Source of the DNA: Pogona vitticeps
Taxonomy: Eukaryota; Chordata; Lepidosauria; Squamata; Agamidae
Length of the DNA stretch: 64,000 nt
Direction: 5' to 3'
NCBI RefSeq assembly: GCF_051106095.1
Contig: NC_135786.1
Span: forward strand, 145,353,001-145,417,000
In this document: positions 39,188 through 50,797 of the stretch, one piece after another
Layout of the letters: each line of letters starts with the position of its first letter
Position numbering within the stretch: the first letter of the stretch is position 1
Notes under the pieces: generated by a model
Told to the model about the DNA's origin: nothing
The model's input: only the letters and a program-made list of their open reading frames with translations
The model's database searches: none
Program-made: the position numbers and the translations under genes

Positions 39188-39650
39188 GACATGGGAGCTT
39201 TGTATTCATGTCCTGGGGGATACGAATATGAAGCCTGGCACCATAGGTACCATGGTGTTCCATCTCTGCCCCCAGAACCAGCCTGGTCCAGTCACCCGGC
39301 TTTTCACAGATCATGTGTCCAACAGTGGTGACATTGCACTCATTGTGGAAGTAGTCCCATTGGCACTGCCCCACCTCTCCCCACAGCTGACCACACTGGC
39401 GAGGAGGTGGGAAGATGAGTCCCCCCCCTCAACTGCTGAGTGGTCGCCTGAGGGAAGAGATGGGGCAGCGTCAGCAGGACTACTTCCACAACTGGTGGGA
39501 TGTTGCTGCTATTGGACACGTGTGCTGCGAGGAGCCCAATGAGTGGATTGGACTGTTTCGGGGGGGGGGCAGGAATGGACTGTCATGGCACCTGTGGTGC
39601 TGAACTTTGCATTCATATCTCCCGGGACATGAATGTGAAGCTCCCATGTT
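39188..39650. mobile_element. Foldback MITE, probably hAT-like, about 460 bp
   Basis: Long imperfect inverted arms: the left arm has ACATGGGAGCTTTGTATTCA, and the right arm read in reverse has ACATGGGAGCTTCACATTCA; similarity extends over about 100 bp. Possible 8-mers TGCTTAAA and TGCTTATA flank it (seven of eight match), but the exact ends are uncertain. Confidence 0.6.
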
Positions 39651-39902
39651 TGCTTATAACAATTGTGATACATTAAAAACCTTCAAGCTAAATATGTAAA
39701 TGTGGAAGTTGAACATGCAAGTGTCAGGCGAGAATAAAACTGGAGTGTAGGACCCACATGCATGCCTTCTGTGCACAGGATGCACTGGAGGTGGAGCCAC
39801 TGAACCTTGATATCATTGCAACATATTCCTTGAGGTTTGTTTGGCTTTTCCTTCCAAACGGATATTGACTTTGAAAGCTAGTAAAAGACATTGCCATTGT
39901 AA

Positions 39903-40250
39903 AAGGTAAAGGTAAAGATAAAGGTTCCCCTTGACAATTTTTGTCCAGTCGTGTTCGACTCTAGGGGGCGGTGCTCATCCCCGTTTCCAAGCCATAGAGC
40001 CAGCGTTTGTCCAAAGACAATCTTCCGTGGTCACATGGCCAGTGCGACTTAGACACGGAATGCTGTTACCTTCCCACCGAGGTGGTCCCTATTTATCTAC
40101 TTGCATTTGCATGCTTTCGAACCGCTAGGTTGGCGGGAGCTGGGACAAGCGATGGGAGCTCACTCCATCGCGTGGATTCGATCTTACGACTGCTTGGTCT
40201 TCTGACCCTGCAGCACAGGCTTCTGCAGTTTAGCCCGCAGCGCCACCACG
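39903..40250 (-). mobile_element. Sauria-type SINE, near full length
   Basis: On the reverse strand the tRNA-like head (GCGCTGCGGGCTAAACTGC), the body TGAGCTCCCATCGCTTGTCC and AGATAAATAGGGACCACCTC, and the tail AAGGGGAACCTTTATC then ACCTTTACC are all present. Length fits the 44293 copy. Confidence 0.88.
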
Positions 40251-40436
40251 TCCCCTTCACCACATTGCCATTGACCCTTGTGTAATTAATGAATCATTGC
40301 CAAGACTGAATTGGAGAAAGGAGCAGAGGCTGCCTCCCCCTCTAAATGTGGTTCCTGGTTCCTTTCCTTTCCTTCTGCTCTTTATTTTCTTCCCCCACTT
40401 CTTTCTTTTCTTTTTCACTGCTCTTTCTGTTCTATT

Positions 40437-40512
40437 ATGATTATTTATTATTATTATTATTTATTTAATTTATATCCCGCCTCTCTGGTCTTGCGACCAC
40501 TCTAGGCGGCTA
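40437..40512 (-). mobile_element. L2 LINE 3' tail fragment
   Basis: On the reverse strand: GCCGCCTAGAGTGGTCGCAA, then AGGCGGGATATAAATTAAAT with AAT units, closest to the tail of the L2 at 12304. Confidence 0.7.
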
Positions 40513-42500
40513 TGGTGCTCATTCAAATCTTCCTTCTGCTGACTTTTCTTCTCCAGTTCTTTCATCCTCTTCCAGGTCAGGCAGGCTCCAGTGGCAATGT
40601 GTAGACTACGTGATAGGACGGTTTAGGCAAGGATACTCCAAGGGTAGAGTCAAAAGACAGTAGAAGATTCAAGCTGCCTGAGTCCTACCAAAGAACTGAT
40701 TAATTAGGCAAGCATAATCCAAAGTCATGAACAACTGCAGTTCAAATTCAGGAAGATAAGTGGTCTCCCAAAACAGAATTCAAAGCATCTAGAAAATAGC
40801 TGACAAACCTTCTTTCTAAAAACGGTGACTCACAAAGCTCCTAAACTCCAACCTGGCCTCAGCTGCAGAGACTCTTTCAATACTCCTAATGAAGAGAGCC
40901 ATATTCACAAGGAAGCCAGTATACAAAGAGTTTCTTTGCAGGTAGCATCCAAACAGCTGTAAGTCATGTGTATACTTTCAATTGCCAGTACTCCTGAATG
41001 CTGGATGTCAGCTCCATCTCGGCCTTCAAACTAGGAGCTGAACAGTTTCGAGGCTCTCATAGAGGTGATTCCACCATCTTCTTCTCCTATGGTCCAGGAT
41101 CTTAAAGAAGATCTGCAATGTGGTTCACATGGTTCTGAATCTTCCTTAAAATAATAATAACTCCAGAGGACGTATGACACTGTACTGGACAGGCAGCGAT
41201 ATCTTCTTTCTTCCACTCTGATAACTGTATAATGCAGAAGATCTGCAACAGGAAGCACTGTATGGAACTTTAATATAGCCCTCTAGAAAAATGAATACTC
41301 CACTGTTGACTGCAGCTTCAAGTCTAGCAAAATTTAGCACTCTTTTTCCTCCTATTCTTTTTCTGCTCTTCTATCACTACACTTTTTTTCTGCCTGGTCT
41401 TTCTCTCTGTCCATCCTGGTGCACCATTCAGTCTTTTATTATTATTATTATTTATTGAATTTATTGAATTGATATCTTTCTCTATACTCACTCCTCTGTG
41501 ACATCTCTCCCTCCCTCTCTGAAGTGTCTGAAGTGTGATAGACTGACAGAGGAAAGCACTATATGGGGTTTTCTAAAGGCCTATGGAGAAAGGAATCTCC
41601 TTTACCTTTGTCTTTACTAGTCAGGGAATTTCTGACACTCAGCGGCTGAAGATGGTGTTGCAGGTACATAAAGATGGTGGACTTCTGTTACAGCTGTCAC
41701 ATCCCTCATTGATTCTTTGTGTGTAGGAGAGCTACCATGTCAAATATAGGATCATGGTATTAGTTGTTATATCTTTATCCAGCTTTCCTTCCTCATGGAA
41801 CTCAAGATGGTGTAGACAGGATTCCCAAAGGGTCTCCCACCGGCAAACAGAGGGTTTCCCATCCAATTCGGTAAATTTTAATTCAATTTTAAATTTAATT
41901 TATACGGAATAATAAACAATGAATACAAAACAAAGAAACAAACAGATCCATAGATCTCCCATTGAAGAAAGAAATAGGGAACCCTTCATTCACAAACTCC
42001 AGAGGGCACTCAGAGTGAATGAATAGTCCCAGATAGGAAAGTGATTTCTATTTTTTCTGGAGATGTTGGATTATATACGCCATCATCCCCAGTCAACTCA
42101 GAAGGATAGGAAAAATAATCCACACCTCTAGAGTATACCAAGTTAAACAAAGTTGTCTCAATTCATCATTTTGTTCATATTTATGTCTTTGTTGTATTTC
42201 AGCATTTGATCTACATGTGCCAATAGCTAAACAGGTCTGCCCCCATCTCAGAAGCTTATTTAAGAGTGGTGGCCTACTATTTTGCATGTTTCAGTAAGCT
42301 TTGTTTTGATTAGAATTCATTTCACCTAACTACCTTTGGAAAATGTTACTACCTTTCTGTACTATTGTAGTGACTTCATTTTCCTTGAATTGTTTTCAGT
42401 CCCTCTGGTGGACAGCATAAAAGATTCTATCCCTACAGCAGCACATAGTTGCTTTTAGACTTGTGCCTACATACATGAACACTCACACCCACACCCACCA

Positions 42501-42630
42501 GTAGGCCATTGCAAATTTTTTTTCCAAATGTTCTTTGTGCACCCCTGCCATACTGTTACCATTACTGAAACATAATTGCCTGCAAATTTTCAGGTCTGTA
42601 GGCTATGTTTTGACCCTCGCCCACCTCAAA
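42501..42630 (+). repeat. Left terminal inverted repeat of the unassigned transposon
   Basis: Begins GTAGGCCATTGCAAATTTT, passes TTTGTGCACCCCTGCCAT and ends near ATGTTTTGACCCTCGCCC. Pairs with 45618-45747. Confidence 0.85.
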
Positions 42631-42721
42631 AATTGTTTTATGTTCAAAACGGACATTGACAACATGGTAGCAAGTTGTAAACTTTTTGCTTTATCTTTTA
42701 TACACTGTAACCAAGGTAGCA

Positions 42722-45442
42722 ATGAGTGAAAATATGGAAAAAGAACCACCTCAGGAAGTAGTTCCTCCAATTTCAACCACACCAAACAGCCCGGTACTTA
42801 GAAAGGATGATAGAGTGTCTGAAGAGTGGATCATGGCTAATTTACTGCAAGATTTGATCCCAAGAAAAGGATCTCAACTGCCCACCAATGGGGATGTGCT
42901 TCGCTACTTTGCTTTTCTCAAACATGGACCCATGTAGAAAGATAAAAGGGATGGTGTTATAAAATTTTTTGTCCTGAAGGCAGAACTGTTTTGGGAGCAA
43001 TCTGACATTCCTGTGACACCTATGAGAGCAGTGCCATATGAAAATCTTCAGAAACATGAAACAAGGAAGAACTTCCCAGCTGAGAGTGAAAGCTTTCTCA
43101 AATCTCTTCTTTTACTCTTTGACATAGCACATGACAATGCCATTGCTATTACAGAACATGACAGATGTAGGACTATAGAAATGATTCTGGAAGATGTGCA
43201 ATTCTTAGATCAAAGATCATGTCAAAAATGGAGTTAGGCGGTCTTGATAAGAAATACTTTTCAAAAGTTAAGAGAACATTATCTCATAATGGACAAGAAA
43301 TTGAGCGTGCTGCGAAGGAGAAGCATCGCCAAGAAGAAACTTCAACCAAGATAAACACAAGTAGTAGCCTAGAACTTGATAAATTTGGTTTAGTTGATTA
43401 CCTTGATTCAAGTGATTCAGATGGCTTGGATGCACAACCTGATTCAATTGAAGACCCAGAGTTTGTATTTCCTTCAACTAGCAGCGGTGCAACAGGTACA
43501 GATACAACACTTCATAGAAAAAGTTCATTAATTGCTTTAACACTACCCAGAAATCCATTTACAAGCAAAACCATATCGACCATGGGAGACAGGCTTAATC
43601 AATCAGCAGGTCAACGAATAGCATCCATGGCAGCAATTCTTACAGAAGGTGGAGTTCCACTGGAAAAAGCAACTCTTTCAATTAAAAGCGCATGGACAGC
43701 AGGTAAAGAAGTTAGGAAATCACCAGTGCAAGCTAGGCTACATTCACAGCACCGAAGCACTCAGCAGTACATTGGGATGGTAAACTGGCTCCAGACTTCA
43801 AAAAAGAAAACAAAGAAACACTAGGGATTCTGGTATCTGGTATGCCAGACTTTGAAGAAGGTAAAGTTCTTGGTATCCCAGTAATTACAAACATAACAGG
43901 AGAAGAACAAGCAAGAGCTAAATTTGCCCTCGCAAAAGAGTGGGATATTTCAGATAATCCCTTGTTTTTGACATACAGCTTCAAACTCAGGATGGAAAAT
44001 TGGAGCTTGTGTTCGGCTGGAAAACCACTTTAACAAGAAGTTGTTTATGCTGGCTTGTCAGCATCACATATTTGAAAGAATCCTGAGTTGAGTTCACAAA
44101 TAATTGTTTAGTGCAACATCAGGTCCTCAAAACACCAATTTCATTCAATTCAGGGACTCTGTTTGGTTAACTATTAACACAGAAGCTGATTTCTAAGACC
44201 CTAGAAACCAGACACAGGTCTTTGAAACTCACTAAGGAAAGTTCTATACAATCACTGAAGAAAATACTTTCTATTCCAAATAGAAATAACTTGGTGCTGC
44301 AGGTTAAACCACAGAAGCCTCTGTGGTGCAAGATCAGAAGACCTGAAGTCGTAAGGTCAAATCCACGCATGGGAGTGAGCCCCCGTCACTTGTCCCAGCT
44401 CCCGCCAACCTAGCAGTTCAAAAGCATGCATAATGCGAGCAGATAAATAGGTATCACCACGATGGGAAGGTAACGGCTTTCCGTGTCTAAGTCCCACTGG
44501 CCACATGACCACGGAAGATTGTCTTCGGACAAACGCTAGCTCTATAGGTTGGAAATGGAGATGAGCACCGCCCCCTAGAATCAGACATGACTGGACAAAT
44601 TGTCAAGGGGAACCTTTACCTTTACCTTGCTATCTCACACTGACTATCGGGAGAGTGCTGAACTGATGTTGATACTTTTGGGTAAGACATCTGAAAGAGG
44701 AATACACTGCCTGAAAGCAGGAGCAGCACATCATGCTCGATGGATGCCATCCATTTTGTATCGTGCAAAGATATTGGCTTTCAGTGCTCAAGCAGGATAT
44801 CACAAAGCACATGATCAGTAAACTGGAAGCACTATGCAAATTTAATGCACAATTCTATGTTGAAAACTGGCTCTCTTCATCCGTTGGGGCCAATGCAGCG
44901 TATAATGATCACAAGCTATGGCATGACTTGAACAAGTATTGCAAGCATGATCCACAAGCTCCAAATGCAGCCATAAAAGCCATGGAAAGGCGCTTCTGGT
45001 ACTATTTTCAAACAGACCTTCCTCTTCAGAATGGCAGCAGATTGCTCAAACATTGCTCTAAATTCCTGGACCAAAAGAGTTTGAAAGGGGCCATCCAACT
45101 CTTCCTATTCTGAGCCACAGTACAAAACTATCATCCCTTATTGGGCCTAAATCCTGATTCTTGTTTCACAGCATGGGAATTGGCACCGACTGGCTAGAAA
45201 AACCTGTTAGTGAATGGCCTAATGATCCCAATTACCAAGACACTGAGACATATGTGTGGCATGTCAAAGTGGTGAATGATCCACTGGAATGGGCTATGAA
45301 ACTAATCCAAGACTTCTCAACTAGTGCTATCAATGTTGAAACACAAAAACAGTTTTTATTACAAGTGGTAGAATATCACTGCAAACAAATTCCCAACTTT
45401 CAAAAAAAGACATTGAAAGACATCTCCTTCACAAAACCTTAA
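42722..45442 (+). pseudogene. Transposase-like gene of the unassigned transposon
   Basis: Protein pieces lie in one order and strand. The N-terminal part from 42722 has SEEWIMANLLQDLIPRKGS, then a stop at 42936-42938, then AELFWEQSDIPV and ESFLKSLLLLFDIAH. The middle (43219-43824) has an acidic linker and DRLNQSAGQRIASMAAIL. Next come GMPDFEEGKVLGIPVITNIT, an Asp-containing VFD-TASNSGWKIGACVRLE block spanning a frameshift near 43973, and LACQHHIFERIL with SATSGPQN after it. After the SINE come DYRESAELMLILLG, GAAHHARWM, VENWLSSS and the C-terminus VVNDPLEWAMKLIQDF, FLLQVVEYHCKQIP, ending at 45442. The blocks resemble, from memory, uncharacterised transposase-like proteins annotated in cnidarian and insect genomes. 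At least five stops or frameshifts; non-functional. Confidence 0.75.
44293..44632 (+). mobile_element. Sauria-type SINE inside the unassigned transposon
   Basis: Head GCTGCAGGTTAAACCACAGA, body TGAGCCCCCGTCACTTGTCC, AGATAAATAGGTATCACC, GCACCGCCCCCTAGAATCAG and tail CAAGGGGAACCTTTACC, ACCTTGC. It interrupts the transposase between the SGPQN block and the DYRESAEL block, so it landed after the transposon. Confidence 0.9.
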
Positions 45443-45617
45443 ATCCAGTAAAGTGATTTGATATGATTTTCTGTACACTATTACCAAACTTGTTAGTTAC
45501 TACATAAGTAGTTTGTCTTCTCTGTATAATAAACTGTCTTATATTACAAATATTTTTGGCTTGATTTTAGTGTAGGAAAACGATTTATGAACTAAATCAG
45601 TTGACTGTGTTGGGCTG

Positions 45618-45747
45618 GGGGTCAAAACATCACCAAATGACCTAAAATATGGTGTACATTCATGTTTTGTCAGTAGAAACAACATAGGAGGGGTGCACCA
45701 TAAAAGTTTTAAAAATATTTTTCCCCTATCTACATGCAATGGCCTAC
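45618..45747 (-). repeat. Right terminal inverted repeat of the unassigned transposon
   Basis: Read in reverse: GTAGGCCATTGCATGTAG, then TATGGTGCACCCCTCCTAT and ATGTTTTGACCCCCAGCCC, the same blocks in the same order as the left end. Confidence 0.85.
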
Positions 45748-48700
45748 CCACCACAGCCTTGTCTTTCCTTTACAGCGCCATAGCTTTGACAATTTTGAAT
45801 GCTTTATAAAATCATACAGCTGCTCTAGACTTTTTTTGTTCCCTATGTTTGGAGAGGTGGACATCAAAGCTGAGTGTTCCTGAAACAGTCTGTCTAATGG
45901 CCATTTTTCTTAAACTTTGGCATTTCAGAGATTCAGAGCATAATAAAACCTCCTGTAGGTATCTCTGTTATTCTCAGACCTTTTTCTCTGCACCAGTTCT
46001 GTACATTCCCTGTTCTCCAGTCTATCTTAAGAAAACAGATAAACATCCAAGAAATTCTGTGAATAGGGTGTCAGCAAACAATCTGCTAAGGATTGATTTC
46101 TAAAATAGACCTCCATTTCTGGAGAATCATTTTTGTTATCTTCTTCCATGTAAGCAGCAGGCATATCAAAAGTATTTTTTTTTTTTTTTTGGCTTTTGAG
46201 AGCTGCCATGCAGAACAAGCATAGGGCAAATGAATATTTTGCAAAAGATATATTTTCTCAACACTAAAAGTTATTTTGTGTGTTGTTGTAATGGAAACAT
46301 ATGGATTAATAAATCAATAGAAAGTATACCCAAATTATATTGCAAATATTGTACTTATTCTGTTTGAAACATACACTTGACAATAAGTAACTTATTTTAG
46401 GAATAGCATTTTCATTCAACTATCATGAAGAAAAACCATGACTCAACTTATCATTATAGCAAGAACAGTCAAGAACAAGATGTGACCCAGGTTTTCCCAC
46501 TGCTTGAGGCAGAAAACAAAGTGCCATGTTCTCCACCTGACTCCTTTCACCTTGCTGTTGTACACTCCTGTATATGCAACAACACAGCTTAGACACACAG
46601 AGAGACACACACACACACACACATAGGCATCTTGCTGTCATGTGCAAGAAGTCCCTCAAAGCAAAAGAAAAAAAATGGGGGGGAGACAAGAAGACAGCAC
46701 CCCACAAGAGATGAAGGGCAAGTGCACTGTGATAGAAGGGGGGGGGAAGGGTGGCATGCATCTGCCAGAGGAAGAAGGAGGTGGTCATAGGCTGTCTTCT
46801 TTCTGCAGCTAGTTATTTCTTTAATCAATTCCAGTCTCTCTATAGAAGCTTTGTAGGAAAGGGAACCAGAAAAATCTCTGTGTGGTTTTTCTGGTTACCT
46901 TGCTCACTGTGCTTTGGCTCCAATGACCCATTGAGGCCTGGCATTATTTGCAGAAAGAGGCAGCTCCGGAGTGGATTGCAACTCTCTTCAAAGTAGACTA
47001 AGCAGGCAGGAGGGCTGGCTGAGTGGTTTGGTGTGGTGCTAATCCCCCCCTCCCGGTAACCTGTTGCCTGAAGTGACTGCCTCATACAAACTAATGTGAG
47101 ACTGCCGGGCTGCCACCTGACAAGCTCCCTGTACTTTTCAGGGCATGATTTCCCCTCAAACAATCCTCTAAATAATGTACAATTAACGTCAGTATCGCAC
47201 AGCCATAATTTGTTGTACCTTGTATTTCAGACCACCCGCAATGACACAGATATAGTACCCAAAGAAGCAGCTTAGGTATTCGGCTGTGTTACATGACTTC
47301 ATTTAAGGCAAGGCTCAAGTTGAACAGTTACCCATATTTTTAAGTTCTATGATTTTAAATTAAACTCGAACAAAACAAACAAGGAACTGAAAGTGAGCAA
47401 GACTGAGATGATTTTGACAGGAGGCAGGGGGACCCTCTTGTGTCATAGCAAGACCCAAAACATTCTGCCGACTTTTCTTCTGAGACCTTGATGAACTTCT
47501 CTCAAGGTGTACATTCTTCCAACCACTCAGGCCTCAAAACCCCGCCAATATCTTTTCCCTTTAAACTCAGGCTTGAAGACTCCAAACCAGAATCGTCCTT
47601 AGAAAGAGACATCCTTGTGCTGAGCCACCTGTTTTTCCTTCCCGCATGGGCAGAGCTGCGCAGAGCCTGCCAATGGTTTCCAAGTGAAGGCTATAAAAGA
47701 GCTGCAGATGGTGGAACATATGGCACCGGGTCTTCAGAGAAATAAAAGGTGACAAAAACACACTAGCCCAATGCTCTGAGTACAGCACTTGCACCTTGTC
47801 CAATCTCAGATTTGATTTACTGTTTCTCATCTGTCACATCTCATTTTTAGGCAAAGGAGGCATAAAAAAAATTAAGACATAAATGAATGTTATGGGCCCA
47901 TCACAACCATAGATCCAAATCCACTCAATGGATTTCAAAGGGAGAAAAAGAAGCACGTGTAATGGGAAAACAACAACATTTGTTCAACTGAATTTTACCA
48001 GACAGAAAACAGCTTAATTTTAGCTAAATTGTACACCCTTTGTCTCTGTATCCACACAGTTTGCTAGATGGAATTGTAGAAAGACTGCCTTTTTGACCAG
48101 CATTGCCTCAGCACTCTGAGATATTCCATTTTAGTATATATAAAGCAAATGTTCTTACTGGCTTTTCAAAAGTATAACTTATGGGAATATACCAGATAAA
48201 TAATGTATAGAAGGCAGCATATAAAGTCACATGGTACTGAGATGTATTTCTTTTCAAAAAAATGTATGTCGGATGGTTCCTCCAGCTGCAGGACTAAGAA
48301 GATCTCAAAATAAGTGCCCAAGAAGCTTTTCTATCTTAATTAAAGCTCCCTCTTGCTGTACACCTGTTTACGATTAAGGCTTAATTATGACTGAAAGTGT
48401 GCTGTATTTGGAGGGAGAGAGAAACACTGCAGGAAGAACTGTGCAGCATATATCCAGTTCTCAGAGGCTGAACTCTTCATGGTTAACCGTAAAACGGAAG
48501 CTTACTGCCGAAATTTACTTAGTGCGAACCATTAACTCAATCCCAAGAGCAGGAACACCTATAAAAAGCAGTTTGCTGTCTTCATAAAATACCAATGTGT
48601 AGTACTAATGCAGCCCTTGCCTGTGGCATCCTCTATAAATTAAACTGGAAAACAGACTCCATTATCCAACAGTAGTGAACAGCAGATGGAAATATGATTG

Positions 48701-49444
48701 GTGGATAGGAGGAGACCAACCAGCATGTTGTTGTCATTCTTTTAAATCTTATTCAGGTGAAAGTGTATAGGATGGTGAGGATGTGAACATACAAATAAGC
48801 TCCATTCCCATGCTCTTGACCCACCCAGAAGTCATGCAGGCCTTGGTGTACTTGTTCTAAGTGCCTTCGCTGACAATCACTATAAGCGTGTCCAGTTGGC
48901 TCTGCTCACAGTGGGTCCACATGATTTCTGCATAAGTAGCAGATGTGGGGACAGGGCTGAAATAAATGTCCCCATTCCTACCCCTTGGAGAACTATGTGC
49001 TTTCATGCTTAATACTTGAATAGCACCACAACCTTTTCCTATTCATCTTGACTGGCAACCCCCTCTCTCTAAGGGCATAACATTGTGCACAAACGTATCA
49101 AGGAGTAAGGGCCACTGAACACAACAGGACTTACAGTATGGAAGGATTCAGTTGCAGAATGAAATTTAAACAGAACAGGTGCAGAAAGGCATTCAAAAAT
49201 GGTTTCTTATACCAGTAGGTATGGAAATGGAATGTACATGTATGTGATTATCCATTTCTTTTTCTCTTTATTTTCACACCATAGATGCCTTGTAAAAAAA
49301 TTTAGGGAGCGTTTTGACATTTAATTTCACAGGTTATTAGCAATGACTTCCAAAAATAGTTACACAGTTCTTAATCTTTATTTTAGTGAAGGTGCTTTCA
49401 AATATATTTCTCATAATAATGACAACCTCTATTACTAGTTATGA

Positions 49445-49650
49445 GCTTCTGCCCTCAGTGAAAGCTAAGAGCATAAGCTATGAAATATGAAACCCCTGGT
49501 TCAAACTTCATGAACTCAACAGGTAGCCAGCCTCTGGAAAAGGCCATTATCCTTCTCCTTTATCTAATCAAATTGGATGGCTTCACATTGCTACTGTGGG
49601 ATTACGAAGACTATATGAATGCTTCAAGAGTGCTATAGAAATCCCCAAAC
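49445..49650 (+). mobile_element. Possible old MIR/CORE-type SINE
   Basis: A box-B-like CTGGTTCAAACTTC is followed by a weak core and ATATGAATGCTTCAAGAGTG, resembling the end of MIR elements. Very diverged; call tentative. Confidence 0.3.
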
Positions 49651-49723
49651 CTATTTTTAATCATATTTTCATTGTACAATAATTACCTGACGCCCCATAG
49701 CACCTGTAAATCCTATAAATTTA

Positions 49724-49976
49724 ATATATTCGCGAAGGCTTTCACGCCCGGGATCTAATGGTTGTTGTGGGTTTTTCAGGCTCTTTGGCCGTGTTCTGAA
49801 GGTTGTTCTTCCTAATGTTTTGCCAATCTCTGTGGCCGCCATCTTCAGAGGACAGGAGTAGCACTCTGTGCTCTGGGTGCTACTCCTGTCCTCTGAAGAT
49901 GCCGGCCACAGAGACTCGCGAAACGTTAGGATGAACAACCTTCAGAACATGGCCAAGGCCGAAAACCCCACAACAA
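49724..49976. mobile_element. Penelope-derived foldback, 253 bp
   Basis: Left half: reverse-strand copy of the Penelope terminus (ATTCGCGAAGGCTTTCACG, then GTTGTTGTGGGTTTTTCAGG). Right half: forward copy of the same terminus, joined head to head at a hairpin around AGGAGTAGCAC/GTGCTACTCCT (49854-49886). Flanked by perfect 12-bp duplications CCTATAAATTTA (49712-49723 and 49977-49988). Same family as 52863-53868. No coding part. Confidence 0.85.
49889..49931 (+). ncRNA. Candidate type I hammerhead ribozyme (Penelope-linked)
   Basis: Order of parts: TCCT (stem I strand a, 49889-49892), CTGAAGA (core, 49893-49899), a stem-loop between GCC and CGC (stem II, one imperfect pair), GAAA (core, 49920-49923), a minimal CGTT stem III, then AGGA (stem I strand b). 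Penelope-like elements are known to carry minimal type I hammerheads. The core fits CUGANGA...GAAA. No folding was run; the reverse-strand copy in the left half of the element is more diverged. Confidence 0.5.
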
Positions 49977-50405
49977 CCTATAAATTTACTTACTATTGCT
50001 TGATAACTAGAACTGTAATAGCAGTATTGCTGTGGATTTGGGTGTGAAAGGAGTAGCTGAAGATGCAAATGGACAAGTCTGTCAAATTTACCTTTCTCCA
50101 ACATTTTGGAGGAAAATGGAGATGTGGTGTGTTGATTCACCAAATCCCCATTGATACAGTGGGCCTATAGTGTGATTTTGTACAGTAAGCAACAAGATTT
50201 TGGCCATTGTATCCAAAAGTACCATTTTCTAAGTATCCTAAAATTAAGGTTGTATATAAACTTGCTAAATTCATCATTATCAGTTTGGGGTTTCTTCCTA
50301 TGGCAAGAATTCCTGATGAGGAATACCAAACTCCTTTGACACTCCTGGTCCAAACTGAGTCAGGTAAAGGTCTGAACAAGACTGGTATTGGTTTGCCTGC
50401 ACATA

Positions 50406-50797
50406 CAGTATTTTTCTGTGTATAAGACATTACATTTTCCTAAAATCATTACACTTGCATCTTATACACGGAAGTAAGCTGTGATAGCTGAGGAGAGAAC
50501 AAAATGGCCCATACCTTGCCTCTGTAAACAGGCTCCTTCAGTCACAAGGCTTAGCTTCCTACAGTCAGACTTAGCTTCCTCCAATCACAAGCCTTATGGA
50601 GCTGATGCTGAACACACCAATTGGAACACACCTTGTTGGAGGTGGAGCCTGTAGGCTCAGATTCAACAAAGACTCCTAATGTCCAAGTGTTCTGAGCCAA
50701 GAGGCTGAATACTCAAAGCTAAGTTTTCTTAATTTTGGGGTTAGAAAAGTGGGGGTGTTATAAACAGGGGTGTGCTATAAACGGAAAAAATATATGG
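50406..50797. mobile_element. MITE with TA target, 392 bp
   Basis: Starts CAGTATTTTTCTGTGTATAA and, read in reverse from the other end, CCATATATTTTTTCCGTTTA. TA lies on both sides (50404-50405 and 50798-50799). The GTGTATAAGAC-type terminus is common in reptile MITEs. Non-coding. Confidence 0.7.

Larger units (their letters stand above)
42501..45747 (+). mobile_element. Decayed DNA transposon of unassigned superfamily, 3247 bp
   Basis: Both ends carry long inverted repeats: GTAGGCCATTGCA at 42501 and its exact reverse complement ending at 45747, with imperfect similarity over about 130 bp (further shared blocks GTGCACCCCT and ATGTTTTGACCC). Identical hexamers CCACCA flank it (42495-42500 and 45748-45753), suggesting a 6-bp target duplication, though the left flank is CCCACA-rich. 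Inside is a single transposase-like gene of about 2.7 kb in pieces. A Sauria-type SINE sits at 44293-44632. The layout is that of a cut-and-paste element. I cannot place the transposase in hAT, Tc1/mariner, piggyBac or PIF. Confidence 0.85.

Noticed and set aside
40640-41340. Possible LINE or gene from reverse-strand frames near 41031-41340
   Set aside because: The frames share no motif with any LINE and show no splice sites in phase.
42722-45442. Domesticated transposase as a host gene
   Set aside because: At least five stops or frameshifts and a SINE insertion break the frame, so exaptation of this copy as a protein is not credible.
49445-49650. tRNA gene suspected from box-B-like sequence
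   Set aside because: No cloverleaf or box A at the right spacing; the same holds for all the SINE heads, which are derived rather than functional tRNAs.
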